A DNA stretch of 64,000 nucleotides from Bradyrhizobium sp. sBnM-33 (GTDB lineage: Bacteria; Pseudomonadota; Alphaproteobacteria; Rhizobiales; Xanthobacteraceae). How positions within the stretch are numbered: position 1 is the stretch's first letter; each line of letters starts with the position of its first letter. Both the position numbers and the translations under genes were made by a program. The notes under the pieces are model-generated. The model was not told the origin of the DNA. It did no database searches and saw nothing but the letters and a program-made list of their open reading frames with translations. Location: contig NZ_CP136624.1 of the NCBI RefSeq assembly GCF_032917945.1, positions 3,162,001 through 3,226,000 on the forward strand. The letters are read 5' to 3'. Positions 7,367 through 16,468 of the stretch are shown here, piece after piece.

Positions 7367-7708
7367 ATGAAGAAACTTTTCACGATTGCTGCTGCTGCGT
7401 CGATCCTGGCGACGGCTGCTATTGCGCAGACCACCGTTACCACCACCACCGGCACCGGAAATGCGGCTATTCAAATCGAGCCGCAGTATCGCACCAAGAT
7501 CAAGAGCTACGTCACTGAGAAGAAGGTTCGGTCCATGACGACACAAGAAAAAATCGTTGTCGGCGCCAAGGTCCCAACCAGCGTTGAACTTGAAGCAGTC
7601 CCGGCAGATTGGGGGCCCTCTGTCAGCAGGTATCGCTACGTCTACTCCAATGACCGCGTGATGCTGGTGGATCCCGGCACCCGAACCGTTGTGCACGAGG
7701 TCGACTGA
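7367..7708 (+). CDS. DUF1236 exported protein
   Basis: A 113-residue protein with a cleavable signal peptide (MKKLFTIAAAASILATAAIAQ, cleavage after about residue 20). A Thr-rich linker follows (TTVTTTTGTG). The DUF1236-type domain repeats the pattern of a two-strand unit: IEPQYRTKIKSYV around 40 and VPTSVELEAVPADWGPSVSRYRYVYSNDRVMLVDPGTRTVV at the end. The family is secreted or periplasmic, abundant in Rhizobiales, and of unknown function. AGGAG lies just upstream of the ATG. It is closed by a strong terminator at 7738. Confidence 0.88.
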   Translation: MKKLFTIAAAASILATAAIAQTTVTTTTGTGNAAIQIEPQYRTKIKSYVTEKKVRSMTTQEKIVVGAKVPTSVELEAVPADWGPSVSRYRYVYSNDRVMLVDPGTRTVVHEVD

Positions 7709-7737
7709 ACGACCGAACTTTTGGTGATAACGGAAGA

Positions 7738-7772
7738 GCCCGCGCCGAAATCGGCGCGGGCTTCTTCTTTTT
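7738..7772 (+). terminator. Intrinsic terminator after DUF1236 gene
   Basis: Perfect 11-bp stem GCCCGCGCCGA / TCGGCGCGGGC with a 2-nt loop, followed by CTTCTTCTTTTTT. It ends the run of small genes starting at 6597. Confidence 0.88.
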
Positions 7773-8347
7773 GATACACCTGTCCCTCGCCGATCTTGCG
7801 CGCGATACGGTCAGGAGGTTCCCCGCGTGGGTATCGAAGTGAGCACGTCTGACGGACCGACGTTCGAAGCAGTCTATGGGATTTATGGCCCGACCGTTAG
7901 CCGCCTCCGCCGCGCGGTTCCCGCGTTTGAATGTCTTCTGTTGGCACTTTTCGGACCTGCCGTTGTCACCTGACGATGTCCGCTTCCGAGGGTAGAGCGA
8001 ACATCTCTGTCACGAGGCCCGAGTTCCGAAAGGGACGACCCCAAACCGGACGTCGGCCGGTTTCACGGCCCAAATTCGAATGCGTTATCGGCGTAACTGC
8101 TGACATTGCCGCGGCGTTCGAGATTGCAAACGTCAACCATGAAACATTTGAGTCGCAGAACTCGCGAGCCAGAAGCAATGCCCTCGCATGACCGCGTTTG
8201 GACAGCCCTTCAATGGAATAAGCAAACCTTAACCAAACCGGGGTTACTCTCAGATCGGGCATTGAACACTCCGCGGTCCACATGAACCTTAGCGGTCCTG
8301 TACCTTCGAACGGTAATGATCTGCCGTAGAGCTACTAACTCTCGCAT
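7773..8347 (+). other. 575 bp without a convincing gene
   Basis: Open frames here (7931-8191 + and 7966-8283 -) oppose each other, lack ribosome-binding sites and have Arg/Ser/Pro-rich low-information composition. I see no tRNA, IS end or clear hairpin. It looks like degraded intergenic DNA. Confidence 0.5.
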
Positions 8348-9100
8348 TCAAGGAGACGAGTGGCTCCATAAAGTCATTAGCGCGTGATTGAGCGGCTCTC
8401 CGGTGAACTGGATCTCGTGGCCGGCACCTTCGATCACCATGCGGGAAGCGCCGATTCGTTGCGCTAGGTCGTCACAGATCGCGTCGAAGCCTGCACTGTG
8501 CCCACCCGATATCACGAGTTTGGGGAAGGGGGCAGACGCCAGCTTAGCAAGCGGCGGTTCAGCCTCCCAGATCGGCCGACCGCGGCGGAAGACGGGTACA
8601 AGCGGCACTGCAGCGGCGATCAGTTCGGGGGAAAGAGCGCTCGGATCACTTCCCACAGTTTCCAGGAAACGAATGACCCATTCCTCGTCCGGAGCCTTCT
8701 GATCCCAGAGAGAGAGAGAGCGAACCTCTCCCACGAGTGTCCTCGCTGCTTCATTGTGCTGGCCCAACGCGAAGGTAGCGGGTTCCAGTAATGTAATAGA
8801 TAGAGCCGCTTCGGGACGGCGGGCGGCGGCGAACAGCACGCCGAGACCACCGTAGGAATGCCCTACAAGGTGCGCGCCATTGCCCATGAGACCGGCAATG
8901 TCGTCGGCATCGACTAGAAAATCCTCACCTTGAGCCGCGGGACTTCGCCCATAACCACGCCTGTCCGGAACTATCAGACGAAAGCCGCTGTCGGCCAGCG
9001 GTCGCTGAGCCTGCCACTCGTCGGATCCTGTTGCCAGTGAACCGTGCACTAACACGACGGGCACGCCCGACCCCCATGCTTCCATGAACAAATCGCTCAT
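8348..9100 (-). CDS. Alpha/beta hydrolase
   Basis: A 250-residue alpha/beta-hydrolase. The oxyanion-hole motif is VVLVHGSLA (about 15-23). PDRRGYGRSP follows, then the nucleophile elbow GHSYGG (Ser near 81) and the catalytic His in GAGHEIQFTG near 227. The acid residue is probably in the SGGHSAGFD region (about 198-206). The cap is short and helical (residues ~120-175). No signal peptide, so cytoplasmic. It may cleave an ester, lactone or C-C bond; the substrate is not predictable. Single gene, transcribed away from the next TPR gene's terminus. Confidence 0.85.
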   Translation of the reverse strand: MSDLFMEAWGSGVPVVLVHGSLATGSDEWQAQRPLADSGFRLIVPDRRGYGRSPAAQGEDFLVDADDIAGLMGNGAHLVGHSYGGLGVLFAAARRPEAALSITLLEPATFALGQHNEAARTLVGEVRSLSLWDQKAPDEEWVIRFLETVGSDPSALSPELIAAAVPLVPVFRRGRPIWEAEPPLAKLASAPFPKLVISGGHSAGFDAICDDLAQRIGASRMVIEGAGHEIQFTGEPLNHALMTLWSHSSP

Positions 9101-9374
9101 TACTCGACCGCCCTTTCAATTCGGCAAGGCTTTGGCTCGCTCCATTTTCAGCTCACGACAGGGGAGACCCTAGTTGGGCCGGGTATTAGCCATAGGTCGA
9201 GAACGGCTAGTAGGAGAAGGTGTCCGGGCGGATTGTTCCGCAGCGATCACGAGGGGCCGATCCTATGAGAGCGCAACTGCCTGTTCATACTAGCAAACGT
9301 TTCCGCGTACATGGCAGCGCGTGGCCGGCTGAGCGCCGGTCGGTGCTGGATGTTATAAAGGTGAGCGTCACGCT

Positions 9375-11213
9375 TCAAAGATTTGAAATCTGCAACAGCT
9401 TGCGGTCGCCAATCCAGGTTTTCGCAAGATTAGCCCGGGCCTTGCGCATGCCAGCGGCATCGCCGCGTGCCTTATGCAGCTCGGCCAGACCGTAATACGA
9501 CCAGCCGTTGGCGGGTGCCCGCCGCAGCGCAAGCTCGAATTGCTGCTTCGCCTCAGTGTAGCGACCGGCCTGCAGCAAGGCTGCTGCGAGCGACTGCCGG
9601 ATTGGATAATACCAATAAGGCGGTTCCGTATAAGGCAAGGCATCCTGCAAGTTAGCCGCCTGCTCGAACTGGACAACGGCGCCGCTCTTGTCGCCTTTAC
9701 CCTGTGCCACGCGCCCCATGACCACGGTGCGCGCGATACGAAGCACTTCCTGTACCGGTATGTTGGATTCCTTCAGGAGCTTGAAGTCGGACTCGCGCTC
9801 CAATTTCTCGATCGCATCGGCCGCCGCCGTTGCGGCCTCGAAGTTGCCCTGCGCTGCCAGCGCCACGCCGCGGGCATAGAGCCAGATCGCTTTGACGTAG
9901 GGGACAGCATCACCCGGGTCGGGTAGCGCCAGGATGGCCTCCGGTGAACTGAACTGCGCGTGCGCGAAATACGGCGCTGCTTTGACGGGCTGCACCAGCG
10001 CGATGCCACGGGCGGCCTCATCCGGAATGAGCGTTCCCAACTTCTCCGCGGCTGTAATTACGGTTTTCCCGTCGCCCGCCATTTGCGCGGACGCCATCAC
10101 GAAGTGCACGTTGTGCGGATAATAGCCCATCCTGTAGACGCCGGGAGGCGCGTTGGTGTCAGCCAGATATTTTTCGTCGACTTTGACAGCGGCCTTATTG
10201 TCCTGCAGAGCGTCCAGATAACGCCCAACACGATAATAGATGTGGCTCGGCATGTGCACGAGATGGCCGGCGCCGGGCACCGAATTACGCAGGCGGTCCG
10301 CATAGGGCTCCGCGCGCTTGGGTCGGTCAGAGGCCTCGACCGCATGGATGTACAAATGGATCGCGCCGGCATGATTTGGATTGCGCGCCAGCACTCGCTC
10401 CAATGTCGGCACGATCGGTACGCTCTGCGGGTTGGGTTCGCGGCCAACTGGCTTTTTCCAGTAATCCCACGGGCTGAGATCCATCACCGCCTCGGCATAA
10501 AGCGTGGCGATTTCGTTGTCGTTGGGAAATTGCGCCGCGGCTTTCGCCATTTCGGCGGCATAGGCCTTGTCGAGCGGCGCACGTTCCGCCTTGGCATCGT
10601 TGCTGTAGCGCACAGCGAGAGCGCTGATCAGGGCCTGCTCCCGAGGCGTTGTCTTGCCGGCAAGAGCTATCGCCTTCTGTGCGGCGGTATAAGCGGGCGC
10701 GATGGCATCCTCCTGCATGGGCAGATTGATATTGGGGCCAAGCACCAATGCTTCGCCCCAGAAACACATGGCGCAATCGGGATCGAGCTTTTGCGCCTTG
10801 CGGAACGCGCGTTGCGCCTCACCGTGATTGAAGGCGTAGGCCAGGCGCAGACCCTGATTGAAATAGGCTTGCGCCTTTTCGTTCTTGGTCGTGATCTTGT
10901 AGGTGATGGATCCGAGGCCGTCCCATAGCGGCGGCTCGGTGTCCGCGAATGCCGGTGCAGAAGAGGCAGCACTCATCTCCGCGCGCGGCACTTCGGTTTG
11001 CGCAAGACGAAGCATCATGCCCGGTCGACCGCTCTCGCCCGCTGTCTTGCAGAGCGCAACATCCGGATCAGCGAGGGAAATGTCCCTGGCGCTGGCGCCT
11101 GCGTCGGCGAGAGTTGCAATATTGTATGCCAGCAGCGCCGCCAACGAGGTGCCTGCGAGAGCTGCGGCTCCAGTGGAAGCAAGCAGCGTGCGAGAGTGCC
11201 TGGAGATGGCCAT
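9375..11213 (-). CDS. Exported tetratricopeptide-repeat protein with CxxC
   Basis: About 612 residues from ATG 11213, chosen because GGGAG lies 6 bp upstream; the frame runs to 11267. An N-terminal hydrophobic segment (residues ~10-30) is a signal peptide or anchor. The mature part has TPR helices beginning near AYFNQGLRLAYAFNHGEAQRAFRKAQKLDP and ending with ALRRAPANGWSYYGLAELHKARGD. Distinctive motifs are DPDCAMCFWGEA (CxxC), GPNINLPM, and a His-rich HLVHMPSHIYYRVGRY. The Cys and His motifs are unusual in plain TPR scaffolds and may bind metal. It is probably periplasmic. The family is recurrent in proteobacteria but functionally undefined to my knowledge. Confidence 0.8.
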   Translation of the reverse strand: MAISRHSRTLLASTGAAALAGTSLAALLAYNIATLADAGASARDISLADPDVALCKTAGESGRPGMMLRLAQTEVPRAEMSAASSAPAFADTEPPLWDGLGSITYKITTKNEKAQAYFNQGLRLAYAFNHGEAQRAFRKAQKLDPDCAMCFWGEALVLGPNINLPMQEDAIAPAYTAAQKAIALAGKTTPREQALISALAVRYSNDAKAERAPLDKAYAAEMAKAAAQFPNDNEIATLYAEAVMDLSPWDYWKKPVGREPNPQSVPIVPTLERVLARNPNHAGAIHLYIHAVEASDRPKRAEPYADRLRNSVPGAGHLVHMPSHIYYRVGRYLDALQDNKAAVKVDEKYLADTNAPPGVYRMGYYPHNVHFVMASAQMAGDGKTVITAAEKLGTLIPDEAARGIALVQPVKAAPYFAHAQFSSPEAILALPDPGDAVPYVKAIWLYARGVALAAQGNFEAATAAADAIEKLERESDFKLLKESNIPVQEVLRIARTVVMGRVAQGKGDKSGAVVQFEQAANLQDALPYTEPPYWYYPIRQSLAAALLQAGRYTEAKQQFELALRRAPANGWSYYGLAELHKARGDAAGMRKARANLAKTWIGDRKLLQISNL

Positions 11214-11319
11214 GTCGTGCTCCCAAACGTTCGTCATATGGGTCCTAAGGCGTTTAGAAAGGTTCAATGATTGCTACAAAATGTCGTGAGGGTGCAGCTA
11301 AGCCAACGATACTGTCCCA

Positions 11320-11991
11320 ATGTTCCTGCCGCTGAAGCACCGCTCCCACACGTCGATCAGCGAACAAGGGTTGGCGAGGCGGTCTCTGCTGCAACGGAAA
11401 AAATTGCTGATTTCGACGAAAGTCGAAGACTTAGAGACGGAGATCGCCGAGCTTTTCAAGGCTATGAGCGGCCCCAAACACGATATTCAACCAAAATTGG
11501 GGTTCACGCCCACAGAACCCGCCCGACTTTATCGGAGCATCCGGCTGCTAACCGACGATGGCCGCCGCGGGATATCCGAGGCTAGCCTTGGTTCGGCTAA
11601 TCTCATTTTCCTTACGCTAAAGACCCTCGAATTGAGGGCCCTCATAGAAGCGAATAAACGCGATCACAGCTTCTTGGCCATCGAAGAACCGGAAGCCCAT
11701 CTCCATCCACACCTTCAACGATCGGTCTACCGCCACCTTTTTGAGAAAGCGGGCGACGCCAACGAGACTGAACTCACCACTCATTCTCCTCACATCGTAA
11801 GTGTCGCCCCACTGCGATCTATACTTTTGCTCAAAGAGGCGGAATTGGAGGGCACAGTTGGACGGTCAACAGCTCCCATCGGCCTTTCGAAAGAGGAAGA
11901 AGATGATCTCGCTCGTTATCTCGACGTGACGCGAGCTGAGCTGCTCTTCGCGCGCGGGGTACTCCGTCGACGGTTTTCTGTCGCGCTTTAG
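11320..11991 (+). pseudogene. OLD-family ATPase/nuclease remnant
   Basis: Encodes the central part of an overcoming-lysogenization-defect (OLD) type ATPase: signature helix (RRGISEASLGSANLIF), Walker B (HSFLAIEEPEAHLHPHLQR) and H-loop (ELTTHSPHIVSVAP). The N-terminal Walker A region is absent. After TRAELLFARGV the family continues VEGxxERFL (the TOPRIM start), but here a 1-nt shift changes frame. The other frame reads VDGFLSRF before decaying. The gene is thus beheaded, frameshifted and missing its nuclease domain. It begins the defence/repair cluster. Confidence 0.8.
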
Positions 11992-12098
11992 GGGGTGAGT
12001 GAACCGCTTGCGCGGTAACGCTGCCGTTCGTCGGGTCGCTCGGTCATCGAGCGCTCATGTGAAGCTCGGAGGCCTTCAACACTTCTTGGGAGGGGTCA

Positions 12099-12809
12099 AT
12101 GACCGCATGGAAGCAGTACCAGGAAGACACCGCAGCACTCTTTCGGGAACTGGGGTGCCAAGCCGCGACCGATCTGGAAGTTCAGGGGGTGCGCGGGAAG
12201 CATCTTGTGGACGTCTCTGTCCGGTTTTCTCGATTTGGGCTTCACCTGCACTGGATCGTCGAGTGCAAGTTCTGGAAGAGCGCGGTGCCCAAGGAGAAGA
12301 TTCTCGCGCTCAAATCCATCGTTGAGGATACCGGCGCGGATCGCGGCATTCTGGTGTCAGAATCCGGGCATCAGTCCGGCGCCATTGATGCTGGGCGAAT
12401 GACCAATATCACGCTCACTTCTTTGGAGGGTTTGAGGTCCGCCGCTCGTGCTGATCTGCTTTCTCTCGGCCTGGCGGAGGTCCATAGGCGTGCCGCCCAG
12501 ATGAAGGCCTATGTTTTCTCTCTTTGGGAGACTACGCGGCATTCGGCAAATTATTCTGAAAGCAAGTTGAGGGCTGGTGTTAACGGCAACCTTGCTCTGA
12601 GGCTTGGTGGCGCGGTGTCGATCATTGGTATGGGTCTTGAAGAGGCCATGCTCGGGAGATTCCCGGCGCCGCTGCCTGTGTTGAACGATGGGGACAGGAT
12701 AGTCCGTGCGAACGACCTCGACGAATTTGTTACGGCAGCATCTAAGGTTCTTGACTGTCTCGATGTTCAGATTGCGGAACTAAGCAATCCGATAGTTTCA
12801 TCAAAATAG
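12099..12809 (+). CDS. Mrr-like restriction endonuclease domain protein
   Basis: A 236-residue protein with a GGGAGGGG ribosome site 4 bp before its ATG. The N-terminal half is a PD-(D/E)XK nuclease of the Mrr type: YQEDTAALFRELGCQA (helix with Glu), then the catalytic Asp in HLVDVSVRF near residue 38, then E-x-K in WIVECKFW near 55. RGILVSESGHQSGA (about 88-101) matches the conserved strand and Gln-rich helix of the family. The C-terminal half is helical and of unknown role. It would cut DNA, perhaps foreign or modified. Neighbours (an OLD remnant and helicase-nuclease genes) support a defence or repair role. No methyltransferase is nearby. Confidence 0.8.
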   Translation: MTAWKQYQEDTAALFRELGCQAATDLEVQGVRGKHLVDVSVRFSRFGLHLHWIVECKFWKSAVPKEKILALKSIVEDTGADRGILVSESGHQSGAIDAGRMTNITLTSLEGLRSAARADLLSLGLAEVHRRAAQMKAYVFSLWETTRHSANYSESKLRAGVNGNLALRLGGAVSIIGMGLEEAMLGRFPAPLPVLNDGDRIVRANDLDEFVTAASKVLDCLDVQIAELSNPIVSSK

Positions 12810-13156
12810 CGCATCTGCCATGCGGACCGAGCTTTATTCCATCCGCTGTCGCAGCTGTCACCAAGCCTTGGGTCTCGGCCTTTCGGGTAACAATCCCTCT
12901 CGTCCTGCAGCGTCCATAACCTCGCCATGGAAGCGAGTCATTCGATGCGACCTCTCCGCGCCCAGGTGTCCTACTGGGCACTTGCCATTCCATTCGGCTC
13001 TGAGGCGCTATGAACCGCTACTGCGTGTCGATCATTCTTTAATCAACGTCTGGAGAGCGCGGGGGCACCTTGAAGCGCGGAAACAGCGCCATCCTTGGCG
13101 AGTACCGGTACCTCGCGCTTGCCGGCGCGCGCGCCGGTGGCCTTGCCGACTTTCGC
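12810..13156 (+). other. 347 bp without a convincing gene
   Basis: Lies between the Mrr-like gene and the convergent AddA-like gene. A frame at 12820-13179 overlaps the AddA-like 3' end and is Arg/Pro-rich without a ribosome site. No terminator with a T run is obvious. Confidence 0.45.
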
Positions 13157-16100
13157 CTACACTTGTGATCGGGAATTGACTACCCAATCGACGCGACCGG
13201 ACGTCATGTAGACAATCGCTCCGCGTTGTGCCCCGGTTGCATGGAGATACTGGGCAAGCTGCTGCCTGTAAGCCGCACGGTCGGCTTCCTTGGGAGCGAT
13301 GTCGCTCTTCCAGTCGAACACGACCGTACTGCCGTCGGCGGCTTCTGCGATCGCGTCCGCCCGGCCGGCGATCAAATGATCGGGGCCCGCGGGGGCGATC
13401 GCGTAGATCGGCACCTCCGCCTTGAGTCGATTGCGAAAGGGCTTAATGTCGGGTAGCCGAAAGGTGTCGAGGGCCGTACTCGCAAGCTCGGCCGCGTCCA
13501 CGGGCGCGGTGGCCGACGACACGGAAAACAGTTGATCGCGCAGCTGCTCGGCTCTCGAAGTCGCCGTCTCCAGGCGCTCCTCCAGTTCGCCGGTCACCAG
13601 CTCTTCCATCAGTTTGTGCAGAAGGATGCCGCGGATGCGCCCGCCCTCCAGAGCCGACAGGGGACGGAGCGGTTCTTCGTCGCTCGCTTCCGATGCGAGC
13701 TGTTCCGTGATCACGTCCGGATCGCCGTCGCTCGGTGTGATCCATCGAACCTTTGGCGAAGCCTCGAGCCGCGACCGCTCCTCAGCGAATACTTCCGCGC
13801 TCTGCAGGTTTTCGGCCGCGCTCGGCGGAGAAATGCTGGCTCGGGGAAAGCGCGAGACATCCAGCTCCGGTATTGTGTCCAGTCGGAAGCTCAACAGCTT
13901 TGCCCACGACTCGTCGTTGCTCCAGGTGAAGTCCGGTATGATCAAGGACTCCATCGCCCGAGTGCACGCGACATAGAGAAGCCGTAAGTTTTCGGCCCGC
14001 TTTTCGGCCTCCTCCGTCAGAAGAGCGTCACCCAAGCTTGGTGGGATTATTTGACCGAGCGCCCAATGAAGACTCTCGTCGCTTCGTCGATACACGAAGG
14101 TTTCGGCGCGCCGCGGCATGGATGCGCGGTTGATCGGAATGACCACCGGCCACTCGAGGCCCTTCGAAGAATGAACTGTGACGATCTCGATCGATTGTCC
14201 GTCGGCCTCGACCATGCCCTCAGCGGAGCTCGATCCGCCGGACCACTCTTCGTCGATGTCCCTTGCGAACTGCGCGAATCCGCGTACGCTGTAGCTACGG
14301 GCGCGCTCGAGCAGTCCGTCGATGTTTGCAAGGGATCTGACGGCCTGGTCCGCGCTCCGTGCCGCGACGATCGTGCGGACGTGCAGTCGCTCGATCGCTT
14401 CCGCGAGGATCAGCGCCGGACTAGTGCCGTTCACGCGTCTGCGAAGATCGCGGAGAACGCCAAGGACTTCGCGTGCGGTGTCATGTTGAACAGTCGCCGG
14501 TTCGGTCAGGAGCGTCAGTCCTGTGATTTGATCAGTGTCCTCCGACGGCGGCAGGCCGGCCGTGATGTCCAGAAGTTCGCGCTCGGTCAGGCCAACCAAT
14601 GGTCCGCGCAACAGGGCCCCGAGGGCGAGGGTATCTCGGGCGTCGGCCAGGGCCCTGACCAGCGCCACCAAGTCCTGGGCTTCCTGTCTCTTGAAAAGGT
14701 TTTTGCCGGCCTGCGAGGCGAAGGGCAGGCCAGCCTCCTCCAGGGCGCGTTCGTATCGCCACAGATCCGTCGAGACAGGAGCCAATAGCGCTATGTCGCC
14801 GGCGGTCAGTCTTCGGACCTTGCCGTCGTTGAGCCTCAATTCGACGTTCCCGATCAGCCGAGCGCAGAGTTCGGCGACGACGCGCGCTTCTTCATCGCGC
14901 GCGCTGGCGACCCGCGTTTCGGGAGGGAGCTTGACGGATACCTTCGCGACGCCAGGCAAAACTTGGTCGGACACGCTGCGAGTGCCTTGCAACGCGACGT
15001 AACCGGCTTCCTGCCGCGACAGATGCAGCGAGAAACAGTCGTTGATGTGATGAAGGATCGGATCGCGCGAGCGGAAGTTCGCCGATACCCTGATTACGTT
15101 GCCTGGAAATTGATCCTCGATGGCCTGCCGCACCGTCAGATAGGTTGCGAGATCGGCGCCCCGGAATCGGTAGATCGCCTGCTTGGGATCGCCGACAACG
15201 AAAAGCTGTCCCGGTCTTAGAGGTCTCCTGTGCCACGCCGTCCCATCCTCGGCGCCGGAGCACAGCAGAAAGATAATCTCCGCCTGGACGGGGTCGGTAT
15301 CCTGAAATTCGTCGACGAGAACTCGCGAGAACCGTTCGCCCGCCGTATTCCGCACGACCGGAAAGTCGCGCAGCACCTGGCGGCAGGTGTACAGAAGATC
15401 ATCGAAGTCCAAAACGGCGGCACGTCGTTTGAAGGCCTCGTAGTCTTGCAGCACACCGTCGAGCTCGATCGATAAGTTGCCGATAACCGCGGTGGCGATC
15501 CGACCCATCAGCGTCCCGTATGCCGTCCGACATCGGGCGTAGTATTCCTCCGCCCGATCGGCCAGGCGATCGCCGTCTTCTCTCCCGGCCGCCCTCCGCC
15601 ACAAGGAGCGACGCCTGTAATCGCGCAAGGCGAACGCGTCTTTGCGCATAATGGCCAAGCTCGGTGGATGGGCCAATTCCCAGAGCCGCTCGAAGCCGGG
15701 AAAGGGATCGAAAGCTCCCTCGAAGTGAGAAGCCAGCGTTTCGAGAGCGACGATATCCGGATCGGCTTCGGGCGGAACGTCGACGTGATCGCACCAGCGA
15801 CGGAATTCACGAACGCTCTCCACGAATTCCAGATCCGCCGCGGCGTCCAGGTCCGAGGGCAGGGGCCTGGCCGAACGATAGCGCCGACGAAACTTCGCAA
15901 AGCCCCGCAAGAGCTCTTCGGCGCCCGTAGGATTTCTGCGGGCCACCGATGCGATCGGGTCGTCCGTCGCCGGAAGAGGTCGATCGAGCCGGTCTCGCCA
16001 CCATCGGTCGAAATTCGAATCGAACGCGAAATCGGCCTGGTCCGCGTCTAGCACCTCCGCGCCCGGATCGATTCCAGCTTCCACCGAATAGGAAAGTAGG

Positions 16101-16468
16101 AGGTCGTGACAAAAGGAATGGATCGTTCCGCAAGTCAGCTCGTCGAGCCGCTCGGACGCTGCCATCAACGATCGTCTTTGCTCAGGCGTCGGGCCGTTGG
16201 GCAGGCAAAGCCGAAGTTCGCGCGGAACGCTGCCGCCGAGTAGGGCGTCCAGATAGGCCGAAATCCGATGGCGCAGTTCGCCGGCCGCAAGCTCGGTGAA
16301 CGTGATGGCGACGATCGAGCCCGGGGATATGGCGGACGCCAGCAGCATCACGACGCGGCCGGCGAGAAGAGAAGTCTTCCCCGTTCCGGCGCCGGCTTCC
16401 ACCAGCAGCGTGGAATCCAGATCCGTCAGAGCCCGCCTGCGCTCGGCATCATCGACCACAGACGTCAT
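13157..16468 (-). CDS. AddA-like UvrD helicase with C-terminal nuclease
   Basis: 1103 residues from ATG 16468, which overlaps the upstream gene's stop (ATGA); the frame upstream of it is only a shadow. It is a superfamily 1A helicase: motif I EAGAGTGKTSLLAGR (about residue 25), motif II VLVDEFQDTDP, motif III VGDPKQAIYRFRGAD, motif IV SANFRSRDPIL, motif V VTVHSSKGLEWPVV and motif VI LLYVACTRAMESL. A C-terminal PD-(D/E)XK nuclease follows, with GRADAIAE and the E/DxK strand VVFDWKSDIA near residue 1050. It should unwind and resect double-strand ends together with the AddB-like partner. The neighbourhood of nucleases suggests an accessory defence copy, but a divergent housekeeping AddA cannot be excluded. 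Confidence 0.88.
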   Translation of the reverse strand: MTSVVDDAERRRALTDLDSTLLVEAGAGTGKTSLLAGRVVMLLASAISPGSIVAITFTELAAGELRHRISAYLDALLGGSVPRELRLCLPNGPTPEQRRSLMAASERLDELTCGTIHSFCHDLLLSYSVEAGIDPGAEVLDADQADFAFDSNFDRWWRDRLDRPLPATDDPIASVARRNPTGAEELLRGFAKFRRRYRSARPLPSDLDAAADLEFVESVREFRRWCDHVDVPPEADPDIVALETLASHFEGAFDPFPGFERLWELAHPPSLAIMRKDAFALRDYRRRSLWRRAAGREDGDRLADRAEEYYARCRTAYGTLMGRIATAVIGNLSIELDGVLQDYEAFKRRAAVLDFDDLLYTCRQVLRDFPVVRNTAGERFSRVLVDEFQDTDPVQAEIIFLLCSGAEDGTAWHRRPLRPGQLFVVGDPKQAIYRFRGADLATYLTVRQAIEDQFPGNVIRVSANFRSRDPILHHINDCFSLHLSRQEAGYVALQGTRSVSDQVLPGVAKVSVKLPPETRVASARDEEARVVAELCARLIGNVELRLNDGKVRRLTAGDIALLAPVSTDLWRYERALEEAGLPFASQAGKNLFKRQEAQDLVALVRALADARDTLALGALLRGPLVGLTERELLDITAGLPPSEDTDQITGLTLLTEPATVQHDTAREVLGVLRDLRRRVNGTSPALILAEAIERLHVRTIVAARSADQAVRSLANIDGLLERARSYSVRGFAQFARDIDEEWSGGSSSAEGMVEADGQSIEIVTVHSSKGLEWPVVIPINRASMPRRAETFVYRRSDESLHWALGQIIPPSLGDALLTEEAEKRAENLRLLYVACTRAMESLIIPDFTWSNDESWAKLLSFRLDTIPELDVSRFPRASISPPSAAENLQSAEVFAEERSRLEASPKVRWITPSDGDPDVITEQLASEASDEEPLRPLSALEGGRIRGILLHKLMEELVTGELEERLETATSRAEQLRDQLFSVSSATAPVDAAELASTALDTFRLPDIKPFRNRLKAEVPIYAIAPAGPDHLIAGRADAIAEAADGSTVVFDWKSDIAPKEADRAAYRQQLAQYLHATGAQRGAIVYMTSGRVDWVVNSRSQV

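Noticed and set aside
7931..8283. Opposed frames of 86 and 105 residues
   Set aside because: They overlap each other on opposite strands, with low-information composition and no start signals.
9960..10928. 322-residue + strand frame
   Set aside because: Antisense to the TPR gene and lacking any domain.
12820..13179. 119-residue + strand frame
   Set aside because: Arg/Pro-rich, overlaps the AddA-like 3' end, no ribosome site.
11320..16468. Gabija-type anti-phage system (OLD nuclease plus UvrD helicase)
   Set aside because: The OLD gene lacks Walker A and TOPRIM, and the helicase is a long AddA-type protein with a nuclease domain on the opposite strand, unlike GajB.
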